Source: Sebaldella sp. S0638 (GTDB lineage Bacteria; Fusobacteriota; Fusobacteriia; Fusobacteriales; Leptotrichiaceae). From it: 51,026 bases of DNA. The translations under genes and the position numbers were made by a program. Below, in pieces: positions 25,759 through 33,558 of this stretch (the stretch's first letter is position 1; each line of letters starts with the position of its first letter). The notes under the pieces were generated by a model, which was given only the letters and a program-made list of their open reading frames with translations, searched no databases and had not been told where the DNA came from. The stretch covers positions 1-51,026 of the forward strand of contig NZ_JAMZGM010000021.1 in assembly GCF_024158605.1 (NCBI RefSeq), in the 5' to 3' direction.

Positions 25759-26775
25759 TTATATTTTCATATCCCCTTGTTTTATAAGTCCCATTTTTCT
25801 CATAACACCAGATACTAAAAGAGCTATTACAGCAGGAAATACAAAATGCAGAAGAATCATAGGAAGAAGTGACTTCTCCCCCATTACTTCAAATGTGGTG
25901 AACTGCCCCACTAGACCGCTTGTCCCCATTCCTGCTCCGATTTTATTATTTTCCATCTTAAATATTGCCGCCCCTACACCTCCGAGTATTACCGATGCTA
26001 CCATCGGCGGTACCAGAATAAGAGGATTTTTTATGCTGTTAGCCATCTGCAGCTTTGAAGTTCCCACTCCATGCGATATAAGTCCGTTAAATCCGTTATC
26101 CTTATATCCTGCCACTGCGAAACCTATCATATGACATGCACATCCTATAGTTGCCGCTCCTGCTGATAATCCCGACAAACCAAGGGATATTGCCACAGCT
26201 GCACTGCTTATCGGAGAAGTTATTATAATTCCCATTATTAGTGCTACAAGAATTCCCATAGGCAGAGGATTCAAATTCGTAGATTTATTTATTATGTTTC
26301 CTATAAGCATCATAAATCTGCTTATATACGGCGAAGCAAACACGCTTACTACTCCTCCGGTTATTATGGAAATACCCGGAACAACAATAATATCACACTT
26401 AGTTTTACCAAATACCACTTTTGAGGCAAGTGCTCCGGCTACACTGGCTGCAAGTGCTCCCACAGGTTCACCCGATGCAAGTATATACGAACTTCCCCCG
26501 TATTTAATGGTTCCTGCTCCGAGCATACCGCATACTACAGATGCAAAAACTCCTAAAGGCGGTGCTTCAAGTGATAATGCCACTCCTGCTCCAATGGCCG
26601 GCCCCATCATATACTGCGCTACCTGCCCGAACATAATTAATTCCTTGATATGCAGATATGTCCCTATCTGCTTAAGAATAACCCCTGTTACCAGCGATGC
26701 CATTAACCCTAATGCCATTCCGTTCAAAATTTTTACCAAAGTATTGTTCAAAAATCCTGTTTCCTGTTTTTTCAA
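25759..26775 (-). CDS. PTS_EIIC_2 (PfoR-like) membrane protein
   Basis: A 338-residue polytopic protein with about ten glycine-rich hydrophobic segments (LNGMALGLMASLVTGVI, then GPAIGAGVALSLEAPPLG, then GLVGQFTTFEVMGEK). This pattern belongs to the PTS_EIIC_2/PfoR group. It has no EIIA or EIIB partner here. The start is TTG at 26775, because AAGGAG lies just before it; an ATG at 26799 would put this SD inside the gene. It follows niaR in the same operon, which raises the possibility of nicotinate-related transport rather than sugar uptake. That is inference from context alone. Confidence 0.8.
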   Translation of the reverse strand: MKKQETGFLNNTLVKILNGMALGLMASLVTGVILKQIGTYLHIKELIMFGQVAQYMMGPAIGAGVALSLEAPPLGVFASVVCGMLGAGTIKYGGSSYILASGEPVGALAASVAGALASKVVFGKTKCDIIVVPGISIITGGVVSVFASPYISRFMMLIGNIINKSTNLNPLPMGILVALIMGIIITSPISSAAVAISLGLSGLSAGAATIGCACHMIGFAVAGYKDNGFNGLISHGVGTSKLQMANSIKNPLILVPPMVASVILGGVGAAIFKMENNKIGAGMGTSGLVGQFTTFEVMGEKSLLPMILLHFVFPAVIALLVSGVMRKMGLIKQGDMKI

Positions 26776-26809
26776 TTTTCTTCTCCTTTTGTATATCAAA
26801 AATTTTATA

Positions 26810-27319
26810 TTATAATATTAGATATCCCTTTTTTAATAATTCACTTTTTATCTTTTCAAAACTTTCTTTATTCATTGTCTCAATTGTATGCATATGAAGT
26901 CCGTCAGTAAGTGAACACAACGGCTCTACACTTGATGATCCCAGCTTTTCCATAAACTGCTCTATGTCGCCCATATTTCCTATATTCAAATTTCCTTTTA
27001 CTTCACCATAAACACCGTGTTCTACTGATACATCCAAAATTTTCCCGCCATAATTCACTATAATTTCCAATTCATCCTCCAGTTCATATTTCCCCGAATG
27101 ACGGCAGACTATTGTATTCACTATTCCCTCATGTCTGAGTTTTATATAACCGTTAGGAGTCGCTATGATATCTTCCCCTGTTGCTCTCAAAAGAGATATA
27201 TCCTGTACTATAACCTGTCTTGAAACATTAAACTTTTTTCCTAAAATACTGCCTTTTACACTCTCGGAAGATTCATTTAATATTTTCAGTATTTGGTTTC
27301 TTCTTTCCTGATTATCCAA
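26810..27319 (-). CDS. niaR: NiaR-type niacin-responsive repressor (HTH_11 + 3H domain)
   Basis: A 169-residue regulator. The N-terminal winged helix has LGKKFNVSRQVIVQDISLLRA, and a 3H domain (about 75-165) follows with its metal-binding histidines in CRHSGKY, VEHGVYG and TDGLHMHTIE. NiaR represses NAD-precursor genes when nicotinate is bound. The start is TTG at 27319 with GAGGTG before it; no ATG fits. The next gene in the operon is a PTS_EIIC_2 membrane protein, its likely target along with itself. A promoter lies at 27374-27402. Confidence 0.88.
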   Translation of the reverse strand: MDNQERRNQILKILNESSESVKGSILGKKFNVSRQVIVQDISLLRATGEDIIATPNGYIKLRHEGIVNTIVCRHSGKYELEDELEIIVNYGGKILDVSVEHGVYGEVKGNLNIGNMGDIEQFMEKLGSSSVEPLCSLTDGLHMHTIETMNKESFEKIKSELLKKGYLIL

Positions 27320-27373
27320 CTTTACACCTCATTTCACATTGTCTATTCTTCTGTCTTGTCACCTATGTTATTT

Positions 27374-27402
27374 AATTTATCATATTTTGGATATTTTTTC
27401 AA
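27374..27402 (-). promoter_or_regulatory. Likely niaR promoter
   Basis: Minus strand: TTGAAA (27397-27402), a 17-bp spacer and TAAATT (27374-27379). The leader between it and the TTG start contains GACA/TGTC-type repeats that could be the NiaR operator, but I cannot fix the site. Confidence 0.45.
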
Positions 27403-27477
27403 TTTTTATTTTTTCTTATGTATGTATAAAAAAAACTTTACATAATGATATTTTTCTCTATTACATGACAAATCTGA

Positions 27478-27491
27478 TTTACATATGTAAA
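27478..27491. promoter_or_regulatory. Perfect palindrome TTTACATATGTAAA upstream of hydC
   Basis: A 14-bp perfect palindrome 18 bp before the -35 of the hydrogenase promoter and about 75 bp from the niaR promoter. The half-site GTAAA recurs elsewhere in the window. The bound regulator is unknown; an activator or redox regulator is possible. Confidence 0.5.
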
Positions 27492-27509
27492 CCAAAGGAA
27501 TATTTGTCC

Positions 27510-27539
27510 TTGACAATGAAAAAATTTTGAGACTATAAT
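27510..27539 (+). promoter_or_regulatory. Promoter of the hydCBA operon
   Basis: TTGACA (27510-27515), an 18-bp spacer and TATAAT (27534-27539), both hexamers perfect. AAGGA/TCCTT inverted bases (27495-27511) run into the -35. Confidence 0.75.
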
Positions 27540-27621
27540 TTATTACAACATACATTTTACTTAACAGAAAATAAATATGTACTTTTTATAATTCTTTATT
27601 TGAAAAAGGTGGCTGATAATT

Positions 27622-28098
27622 ATGTGTCCGAACCGACTAAAAGAAAATGGATTCAGAGAACTGGAAGCATTCATAAATTCACTGGATACAAAGGAGGGAG
27701 CATTAATCACAGTTTTACACAGAGCTCAGGAAATCTTTGGTTACCTCCCCAAGGAAGTACAGGAATTCATAGCTGATAAACTTAATGAACCCCTTGCCAG
27801 TGTTTATGGCGTTGTTAGTTTTTATACTTTTTTTACTATGATTCCCAAAGGAGATATTGCGATATCTGTCTGTATGGGGACAGCCTGTTTTGTCAGAGGT
27901 GCTGAAAAAGTCCTTGATGAATTCCAGAGCAGGCTTGGAATAAAAGCTGGGGAAACCTCTCCCGACGGAAAATTTTCTCTGGATGTTCTGCGTTGTATAG
28001 GTGCCTGCGGAATTGCTCCTGTAGTATTGGTAAACGGTAAAGTATACAAGAAAGTAGAAGCAGGAGAAGTAAAAAATATTGTAAGCGAATATATGTGA
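27622..28098 (+). CDS. hydC: NuoE-like 24-kDa subunit of electron-bifurcating hydrogenase
   Basis: A 158-residue thioredoxin-fold subunit. Four cysteines in the order C84-x4-C89 (SVCMGTACFV) and C125-x3-C129 (RCIGACGIAP) ligate one [2Fe-2S] cluster, as in NuoE and HydC. The helical N-terminus (FGYLPKEVQEFIADKL) is typical. It passes electrons inside the HydABC complex, which oxidises NADH and reduced ferredoxin together to make H2. The SD AAGGTGG precedes the ATG. It is first of three genes; its stop lies 14 bases before the start of hydB. Confidence 0.93.
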   Translation: MCPNRLKENGFRELEAFINSLDTKEGALITVLHRAQEIFGYLPKEVQEFIADKLNEPLASVYGVVSFYTFFTMIPKGDIAISVCMGTACFVRGAEKVLDEFQSRLGIKAGETSPDGKFSLDVLRCIGACGIAPVVLVNGKVYKKVEAGEVKNIVSEYM

Positions 28099-28112
28099 AG
28101 GGAGTGAAGTGT

Positions 28113-29957
28113 ATGCCCCGTGATGAACTCATTGAAAGACTCGAAGATATGAGGAGCAGTATTTCCAAGGAAAGAAATTACAAAAAGCAGGTACTTGTCT
28201 GCTGTGGAGTAAACTGCCTCACTTCAGGAAACGACATAATTCTGGAAAAATTCCAGAGCAGAATAAAAGAAATGAATCTGGACAGTGAAATTAACGTGAC
28301 CAAAACAGGCTGTTTCGGATTTTGTGCCAGAGGCCCTATTGTAGAAATCCTTCCGGACAAAATCTTTTATACTGAAATAACACTGGACGATGTTGATAAA
28401 ATTATAGATAAACACCTCTTAAAGAATCAGGAAATCGAAGAACTTTTATACACCAATCCACTCACCAAAGAAAAAATTGGCAAACCAAAACACATGGACT
28501 TTTACAAAAAACAAAAAAAAATCGCACTTAGAAACTGCGGTATTATTAATCCTGAAAGCATTGATGACTATGTTTTGGCAGATGGTTACACTGCATTAGA
28601 CAAAGCTCTGAAAATGACTCCTGAAGAAGTCGTGGAAATTGTGAAGAATTCAGGACTAAGAGGGCGCGGAGGTGCCGGCTTTCCCACAGGAAAAAAATGG
28701 GAAATAGCTCTTCATAATGAAGCTCCAGAAAAATATGTAGTCTGTAATGCTGATGAAGGTGATCCCGGTGCATTTATGGACAGGTCTATTCTTGAAGACG
28801 ATCCTCACTCAATAGTGGAAGCTATGGCTATCTGCGGTTATGCCATAGGTGCTGAATATGGTCTTGTATATATCAGGGCAGAATATCCAAATGCTATGAA
28901 AGTGATTGCTAAAGCTATAAAAGATGCAAGAAGCCATGGATTTCTCGGAAAAAATATTTATAATACTAACTTTAGTTTTGATATTCAGCTCAAATACGGT
29001 GCAGGTGCTTTTGTCTGCGGTGAAGAAACTGCTCTTATCCGTTCTATGATGGGAAAAAGAGGTGAACCTGTGAACAAACCTCCGTTCCCCGCAGAGAGAG
29101 GTTACAAAAATTCTCCTACCAATGTCAATAATGTAGAGACTTTGGCTAATATCCCCGTTATTATAAAAAGGGGAGCCGAATGGTTCAGATCTTTTGGTAC
29201 TGAAAATTCACCTGGAACAAAAGTATTTGCCCTTGCGGGAAAAATCAACAATACCGGTCTTATAGAAGTTCCTATGGGAACTACATTAAGAGAAATTATA
29301 TACGAAATAGGCGGAGGCATTAAAAACGGAAAAAGATTCAAAGCCGTGCAGACAGGAGGTCCGTCAGGGGGATGTCTTACTATTGATGATCTTGACACTT
29401 CTATAGATTTCGACAGTCTTACGGCTAAAGGTTCTATGATGGGTTCCGGAGGTATGATTATCATGGATGAAGATAACTGTATGCCTGCCATGGCAAAATT
29501 TTATCTGGATTTTACAGTTGATGAATCCTGTGGAAAATGTACTCCGTGCAGAATAGGAAATAAAAGGCTTCTTGAAATATTAAAAAGAATAACAAGCGGT
29601 GAAGGAACTGAAGATGACCTGTATACACTGAAAGAGCTTTCACTTATTATAAAAGATTCTGCTTTATGCGGCCTTGGGCAGACAGCGCCGAATCCTGTGC
29701 TTTCCACCCTTGATAAATTCTGGGATGAATATATTGCCCATGTAAGAGATAAAAAATGCCCTTCCGGACAATGCAGGGCTTTAATAAAATATGTAATTAA
29801 TAATAAGTGTATAGGATGTACACTGTGTGCAAGAATCTGTCCGGAATCCTGCATTACAGGAAGCCCGAAACAAAGACATTATATAGATACCGAAAAATGC
29901 ATTAAGTGCGGTTCTTGTTATGAAGCATGTAAATTTCACGCAATTGACAGAGTCTAA
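28113..29957 (+). CDS. hydB: NuoF-like flavin subunit of electron-bifurcating hydrogenase
   Basis: A 614-residue multi-cofactor protein. Order: an N-terminal thioredoxin-like [2Fe-2S] domain (CCGVNC and TGCFGFCARGP); the 51-kDa NADH/FMN domain (GLRGRGGAGFPTGKKWE); a [4Fe-4S] site (CGKCTPCR); a C-terminal two-cluster ferredoxin domain (CIGCTLCARICPESC and CIKCGSCYEAC). It binds NADH and splits electrons between the two donors in the bifurcating complex. The ATG at 28113 is chosen because AAGGGAG lies 8 bases before it; a GTG at 28095 is possible but has no SD. A 57-base gap separates it from hydA. Confidence 0.93.
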   Translation: MPRDELIERLEDMRSSISKERNYKKQVLVCCGVNCLTSGNDIILEKFQSRIKEMNLDSEINVTKTGCFGFCARGPIVEILPDKIFYTEITLDDVDKIIDKHLLKNQEIEELLYTNPLTKEKIGKPKHMDFYKKQKKIALRNCGIINPESIDDYVLADGYTALDKALKMTPEEVVEIVKNSGLRGRGGAGFPTGKKWEIALHNEAPEKYVVCNADEGDPGAFMDRSILEDDPHSIVEAMAICGYAIGAEYGLVYIRAEYPNAMKVIAKAIKDARSHGFLGKNIYNTNFSFDIQLKYGAGAFVCGEETALIRSMMGKRGEPVNKPPFPAERGYKNSPTNVNNVETLANIPVIIKRGAEWFRSFGTENSPGTKVFALAGKINNTGLIEVPMGTTLREIIYEIGGGIKNGKRFKAVQTGGPSGGCLTIDDLDTSIDFDSLTAKGSMMGSGGMIIMDEDNCMPAMAKFYLDFTVDESCGKCTPCRIGNKRLLEILKRITSGEGTEDDLYTLKELSLIIKDSALCGLGQTAPNPVLSTLDKFWDEYIAHVRDKKCPSGQCRALIKYVINNKCIGCTLCARICPESCITGSPKQRHYIDTEKCIKCGSCYEACKFHAIDRV

Positions 29958-30014
29958 CTCTGAGATGGACTTGATTTTACATTATTAACAGAACCACTAA
30001 AAAGGAGGATATTT

Positions 30015-31778
30015 ATGAAACATGATTTAATCACTCTGACTATAGATCACAAAACTGTGGAAGTACCGGAAGGTACTACTATACTTGCAGCAGCCAAAAG
30101 TGTCGGTATCAGTATTCCTACTCTCTGTTACCTGAATCTTGCAGACTTTGGCTGTGTAAATACCCCGTCTTCATGCAGGATGTGCCTTGTAGAAGTAGAA
30201 GGCAGAAGAAATCTCGCCCCTGCATGTGTTACTACTGTTACGGACAAAATGGTAATCAGCACTAATTCCGTGAGAGCATTAAAAACCAGAAAGACTATGC
30301 TGGAGCTGCTTCTTTCAGACCATCCCAAAGAATGCCTCACATGCCAGAAATCCGGAAACTGTGAATTACAGAATCTTGCTGACAGATTTTCTATAAGGGA
30401 TATAAAGCTGAAAGGTGAGCAATCTACTTACAGGCTTGATATATCCAAGTCTCTTATACGTGACATGGACAAATGTATAATGTGCCGCCGTTGTGAGACA
30501 ATGTGTAATGAAGTCCAGACTGTAGGAGTCTTATCAGCAATTAACAGGGGCTTTGAATCTGTTATTGCCACTGCTATGGAAATCAATCTAAACGACTCTG
30601 TATGTACATACTGCGGTCAATGTGCTGCTGTGTGTCCTACAGGAGCTTTAGTGGAAAATGACTCTACATGGGATGTTGTCACAGCTTTGGGAGACCCTGA
30701 AAAAACAGTAATTGTTCAAACAGCTCCTTCTGTAAGAGCGGCTCTGGGAGAAGAATTCGGATTAGAGCCCGGTACGCTTGTTACGGGAAAAATGGTAGCA
30801 GCTCTTCGAAATCTTGGTTTTGATAAAGTATTTGATACCGACTTCGGTGCTGATCTTACTATTATGGAAGAAGCTTCCGAATTTTTAGACAGATTAACAC
30901 GTCATCTTGCAGGTGACACCAGTGTAAAGCTCCCCATTCTTACTTCCTGCTGTCCTGCATGGGTAAACTTCTTTGAACACAATTTCAGCGATCTTTTGGA
31001 TGTTCCTTCTACTTCAAAGTCTCCTATGCAGATGTTCAGTGCTGTTGTAAAAAATGTCTATGCTCAGGAGCTTGGCGTTGACAGAAAAAATCTTGTTGTT
31101 GTTTCGGTTATGCCTTGCCTTGCCAAAAAATATGAAGCAAGCAGGGATGAATTTTCAATAGGAAATGATTATGATACTGATATTGTTCTTTCTACAAGAG
31201 AACTTGCCAAATTAATAAAGCAGTATAATATAGAATTCAGTCTGCTGGAAGATGAAGAATTTGACAATCCCCTTGGCGAATCAACTGGTGCAGGTGTTAT
31301 TTTCGGAAGAACAGGCGGAGTTATTGAAGCAGCTCTGAGAACAGCTGCTGACTGGTACACTAAAGAATACCTGAAAGATATTGATTATACTCAGGTCAGA
31401 GGATTCGAAGGAGTACGGAGTGCTGATGTAAAAATCGGAGATCTGGATCTGAAAATAGGTATAGCCCATGGCCTTGGAGATGCAAGAAAACTTCTTGAAG
31501 AAGTGAGAGCTGGTAAATCTGTATATCATGCTATAGAAATAATGGCATGTAAAGGCGGATGTATCGGAGGCGGCGGTCAACCTTACCACCATGGAAATAC
31601 TGCTATCTTAAAGAAAAGAACCGAAGCACTTAAAATAGAAGATGAGTCTAAAAAAATAAGAAAATCTCATGAAAATCCTTTTATTATAAAACTATACAAA
31701 GAATACTTCGGTGAACCGCTCAGCCACAGATCCCATGAATTACTGCATACAAGATATTTTAAAAAACATAAGATATAA
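30015..31778 (+). CDS. hydA: [FeFe]-hydrogenase catalytic subunit
   Basis: A 587-residue H2-forming enzyme. An N-terminal [2Fe-2S] domain (about 1-80, GCVNTPSSCRMCLVEVEG) comes first, then a His-ligated [4Fe-4S] (HPKECLTCQKSGNCELQ). Two [4Fe-4S] clusters follow (CIMCRRCETMC and CTYCGQCAAVCP). The H-cluster motifs are L1 TSCCPAWV, L2 MPCLAKKYE and L3 MACKGGCIGGGGQP. All expected cysteines are present, so it should be active once HydEFG mature it; none of these is in the window. The SD AAGGAGG lies 6 bases before the ATG. The terminator at 31783 ends the operon. Confidence 0.96.
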   Translation: MKHDLITLTIDHKTVEVPEGTTILAAAKSVGISIPTLCYLNLADFGCVNTPSSCRMCLVEVEGRRNLAPACVTTVTDKMVISTNSVRALKTRKTMLELLLSDHPKECLTCQKSGNCELQNLADRFSIRDIKLKGEQSTYRLDISKSLIRDMDKCIMCRRCETMCNEVQTVGVLSAINRGFESVIATAMEINLNDSVCTYCGQCAAVCPTGALVENDSTWDVVTALGDPEKTVIVQTAPSVRAALGEEFGLEPGTLVTGKMVAALRNLGFDKVFDTDFGADLTIMEEASEFLDRLTRHLAGDTSVKLPILTSCCPAWVNFFEHNFSDLLDVPSTSKSPMQMFSAVVKNVYAQELGVDRKNLVVVSVMPCLAKKYEASRDEFSIGNDYDTDIVLSTRELAKLIKQYNIEFSLLEDEEFDNPLGESTGAGVIFGRTGGVIEAALRTAADWYTKEYLKDIDYTQVRGFEGVRSADVKIGDLDLKIGIAHGLGDARKLLEEVRAGKSVYHAIEIMACKGGCIGGGGQPYHHGNTAILKKRTEALKIEDESKKIRKSHENPFIIKLYKEYFGEPLSHRSHELLHTRYFKKHKI

Positions 31779-31782
31779 ATAC

Positions 31783-31815
31783 AAAACAGCTGTCTTTTTA
31801 GCGGCTGTTTTCTAT
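31783..31815 (+). terminator. Terminator of hydCBA
   Basis: AAAACAGCTG (31783-31792) pairs with CGGCTGTTTT (31802-31811), one G-U, followed by TCT and T/A bases, five bases after the hydA stop codon. Confidence 0.75.
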
Positions 31816-31869
31816 ATATACCATGATTTTCAGTTTAAATTCTGTATTCACTAAAAATATCAGAATATT

Positions 31870-32090
31870 ATAAAAAGAGGCCTGGCAGCATTAGTACCAG
31901 CCTCTCTAGATGTAAACTTAGGAGATAAGGTTCTTTGCAGCTGTTTCGGAATCCTTATATTAATTCCAAAACATTCTGTTTCGAACCAGCTTTCTTTCCA
32001 TTTACTAGCAGTATAATGTTTATTTCTTTTGAAAACTTTTTTACTAAAAACTCCTGGATTTGTGTAAAATTAAAATATTATACTGCTCCT
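31870..32090 (-). ncRNA. Structured intergenic RNA, member 2 of a pair
   Basis: A minus-strand RNA of about 220 bases. The 5' stem AGCAGTATAAT pairs with ATTATACTGCT (genomic 32077-32087 with 32007-32017, 11 perfect pairs) around a 59-base loop containing CCAGGAGTTTTT. A hairpin AGCUG-G-UUCG/CGAA-A-CAGCU follows, with a GGAAU/AUUCC inner stem. The terminator AGAGG-CUGG/CCAG-CCUCU (31876-31905) has five Us. The gap between hydA and glycerate kinase holds no gene. The same architecture occurs at 25.45-25.71 kb. Confidence 0.65.
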
Positions 32091-32093
32091 ATA

Positions 32094-32129
32094 TATCATA
32101 TAATTTCAATGTGAAAATAATGTGAATAA
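32094..32129 (-). promoter_or_regulatory. Promoter and TTCACA direct-repeat box of RNA 2
   Basis: Genomic 32109-32129 reads on the minus strand TTATTCACA, TTATT, TTCACAT: TTCACA twice with N5 between. It differs from the box of RNA 1 at only two of 21 positions and is followed by a TATGAT/TATATA -10 region. The AT-rich ~20 bp upstream are also alike in the two loci. It lies 162 bp after the glycerate kinase stop. Confidence 0.55.
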
Positions 32130-32290
32130 ATAAAAATTTATTTTATATTTAACAGTCCGCATTATTATTTATATATTTATCAAAAAATCTTATATCTACC
32201 TGTATCCCATAAAAAAAGAACTGTCTCAAAATAATTCTTTCATTTCAATAATCTTATATCAAAATCTATTTTGAAGCAATTCTTTATATA

Positions 32291-33436
32291 TTATTTTTTT
32301 TCATTTGATTTTATAACTCTGAATATTTGTTCAGCTGTTTTTTCCACTAATCTCTGTGCATTTTTTGTGTCCATTGCCTCATTAAGAGTCATCGGCGAAT
32401 CTATTATTGAAAAAGCTGCTGTAATTCCACATTCATATATATTCCCGATCTCGTCATCAACGCTTCCGCCGATTGCTATAACGGGAATTCCATACTTTTT
32501 CGCCAGCTTTGCCACACCGGAAGGTGTTTTTCCCATTGCTGTCTGAAAATCTATTCTTCCTTCTCCTGTAATAACATAGTCCGAACCTTTTATACTTTTT
32601 TCCAGTTCTATTTTCTCAGTTATAATATCTATTCCCGGTTTTAATTCCGAATTGAAAAAAGCCATAAATGCACCTCCGAGCCCGCCTGCTGCCCCTGCTC
32701 CCGAAATATTGGAAATATCAGTTTTTTTTATGTTTTTTATTACATTTGAAAAATTTTCCATACCTTTATCAAGTATTTTTATCATCTCTTCAGTAGCGCC
32801 TTTTTGTTTTCCATACACATAGGCGGCACCATTAGATCCGTAAAAAGGGTTATCCACATCACATGCTATCAAAAATTTTGCCTCGGATACTTCTTTCATT
32901 ACTTTATTATCTCTAAAGCTTTTTATCTTCAGGAGATTTTCTCCGTTTGGATTTAACTCATCCCCGTTTTCATCCAGAAATATATATCCAAGAGCTGAAA
33001 GCATTCCTATTCCTGCATCATTGGTAGCACTTCCGCCTATTCCTATTATAAACTCACGGCATCCTTTTTCAAGAGCATCTTTTATCAATTCCCCTGTTCC
33101 GAATGTAGTGGCTTTCATAGGATCACGTTCGTCTGAATCAAGGAGGGGCAGACCGCTTGCTGCTGCCATTTCTATTACAGCTGTTTTCCCGTCTCCGGAA
33201 ATACCGTAAAATGAATCTACATCACGCATTAATGGGTCTTTTACCTTTATATTGACCATTTTTCCGTCCAAGTTATCTATCAGCGCTTTTACTGTACCTT
33301 CTCCACCGTCTGCAAGAGGGATTTTTAGGAATTCGGCATCTTTATATACCTTTTTTACACCTTTTTCAAAAGCTTCTGACACTTCCAACGATGTCATACT
33401 GCCTTTAAATGAATCTATTGCTGCTACTACTTTCAC
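32291..33436 (-). CDS. Glycerate kinase, GarK/GlxK type
   Basis: A 381-residue enzyme. DSFKGSMTSLEVSEAFEKG, IPLADGGEGTV, GIGGSATNDAGIGML, SGAGAAGGLGG and TGEGRIDFQTAMGKTP are signatures of the glycerate 2-kinase family. It phosphorylates glycerate with ATP for entry into lower glycolysis. It may take up the glycerate released by MngB 12 kb away. The start is GTG at 33436 with AAGGAGG before it. A promoter lies at 33473-33501. The FCD regulator gene is directly upstream on the same strand and may control it. Confidence 0.94.
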   Translation of the reverse strand: MKVVAAIDSFKGSMTSLEVSEAFEKGVKKVYKDAEFLKIPLADGGEGTVKALIDNLDGKMVNIKVKDPLMRDVDSFYGISGDGKTAVIEMAAASGLPLLDSDERDPMKATTFGTGELIKDALEKGCREFIIGIGGSATNDAGIGMLSALGYIFLDENGDELNPNGENLLKIKSFRDNKVMKEVSEAKFLIACDVDNPFYGSNGAAYVYGKQKGATEEMIKILDKGMENFSNVIKNIKKTDISNISGAGAAGGLGGAFMAFFNSELKPGIDIITEKIELEKSIKGSDYVITGEGRIDFQTAMGKTPSGVAKLAKKYGIPVIAIGGSVDDEIGNIYECGITAAFSIIDSPMTLNEAMDTKNAQRLVEKTAEQIFRVIKSNEKK

Positions 33437-33472
33437 TTTTTACTCCTCCTTATTGGAATATAATATTCTTAA

Positions 33473-33501
33473 TTTATAAGCTAAATTTCTTATTTTGTCA
33501 A
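33473..33501 (-). promoter_or_regulatory. Promoter of the glycerate kinase gene
   Basis: Minus strand: TTGACA (33496-33501), a 17-bp spacer and TATAAA (33473-33478), 36 bases before the GTG start. Confidence 0.7.
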
Positions 33502-33558
33502 TTTAATTCTGTATTTTTGCTATAATAGAATCATTAATTTCAATTAGGAGCAGAAATT

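Noticed and set aside
26294-26815. 173-codon plus-strand frame
   Set aside because: It is antisense to the EIIC gene, has no SD, and has low-complexity composition typical of a shadow frame.
28546-29491. Minus-strand frames over hydB
   Set aside because: They lie opposite a gene with clear cofactor motifs and lack a recognisable product.
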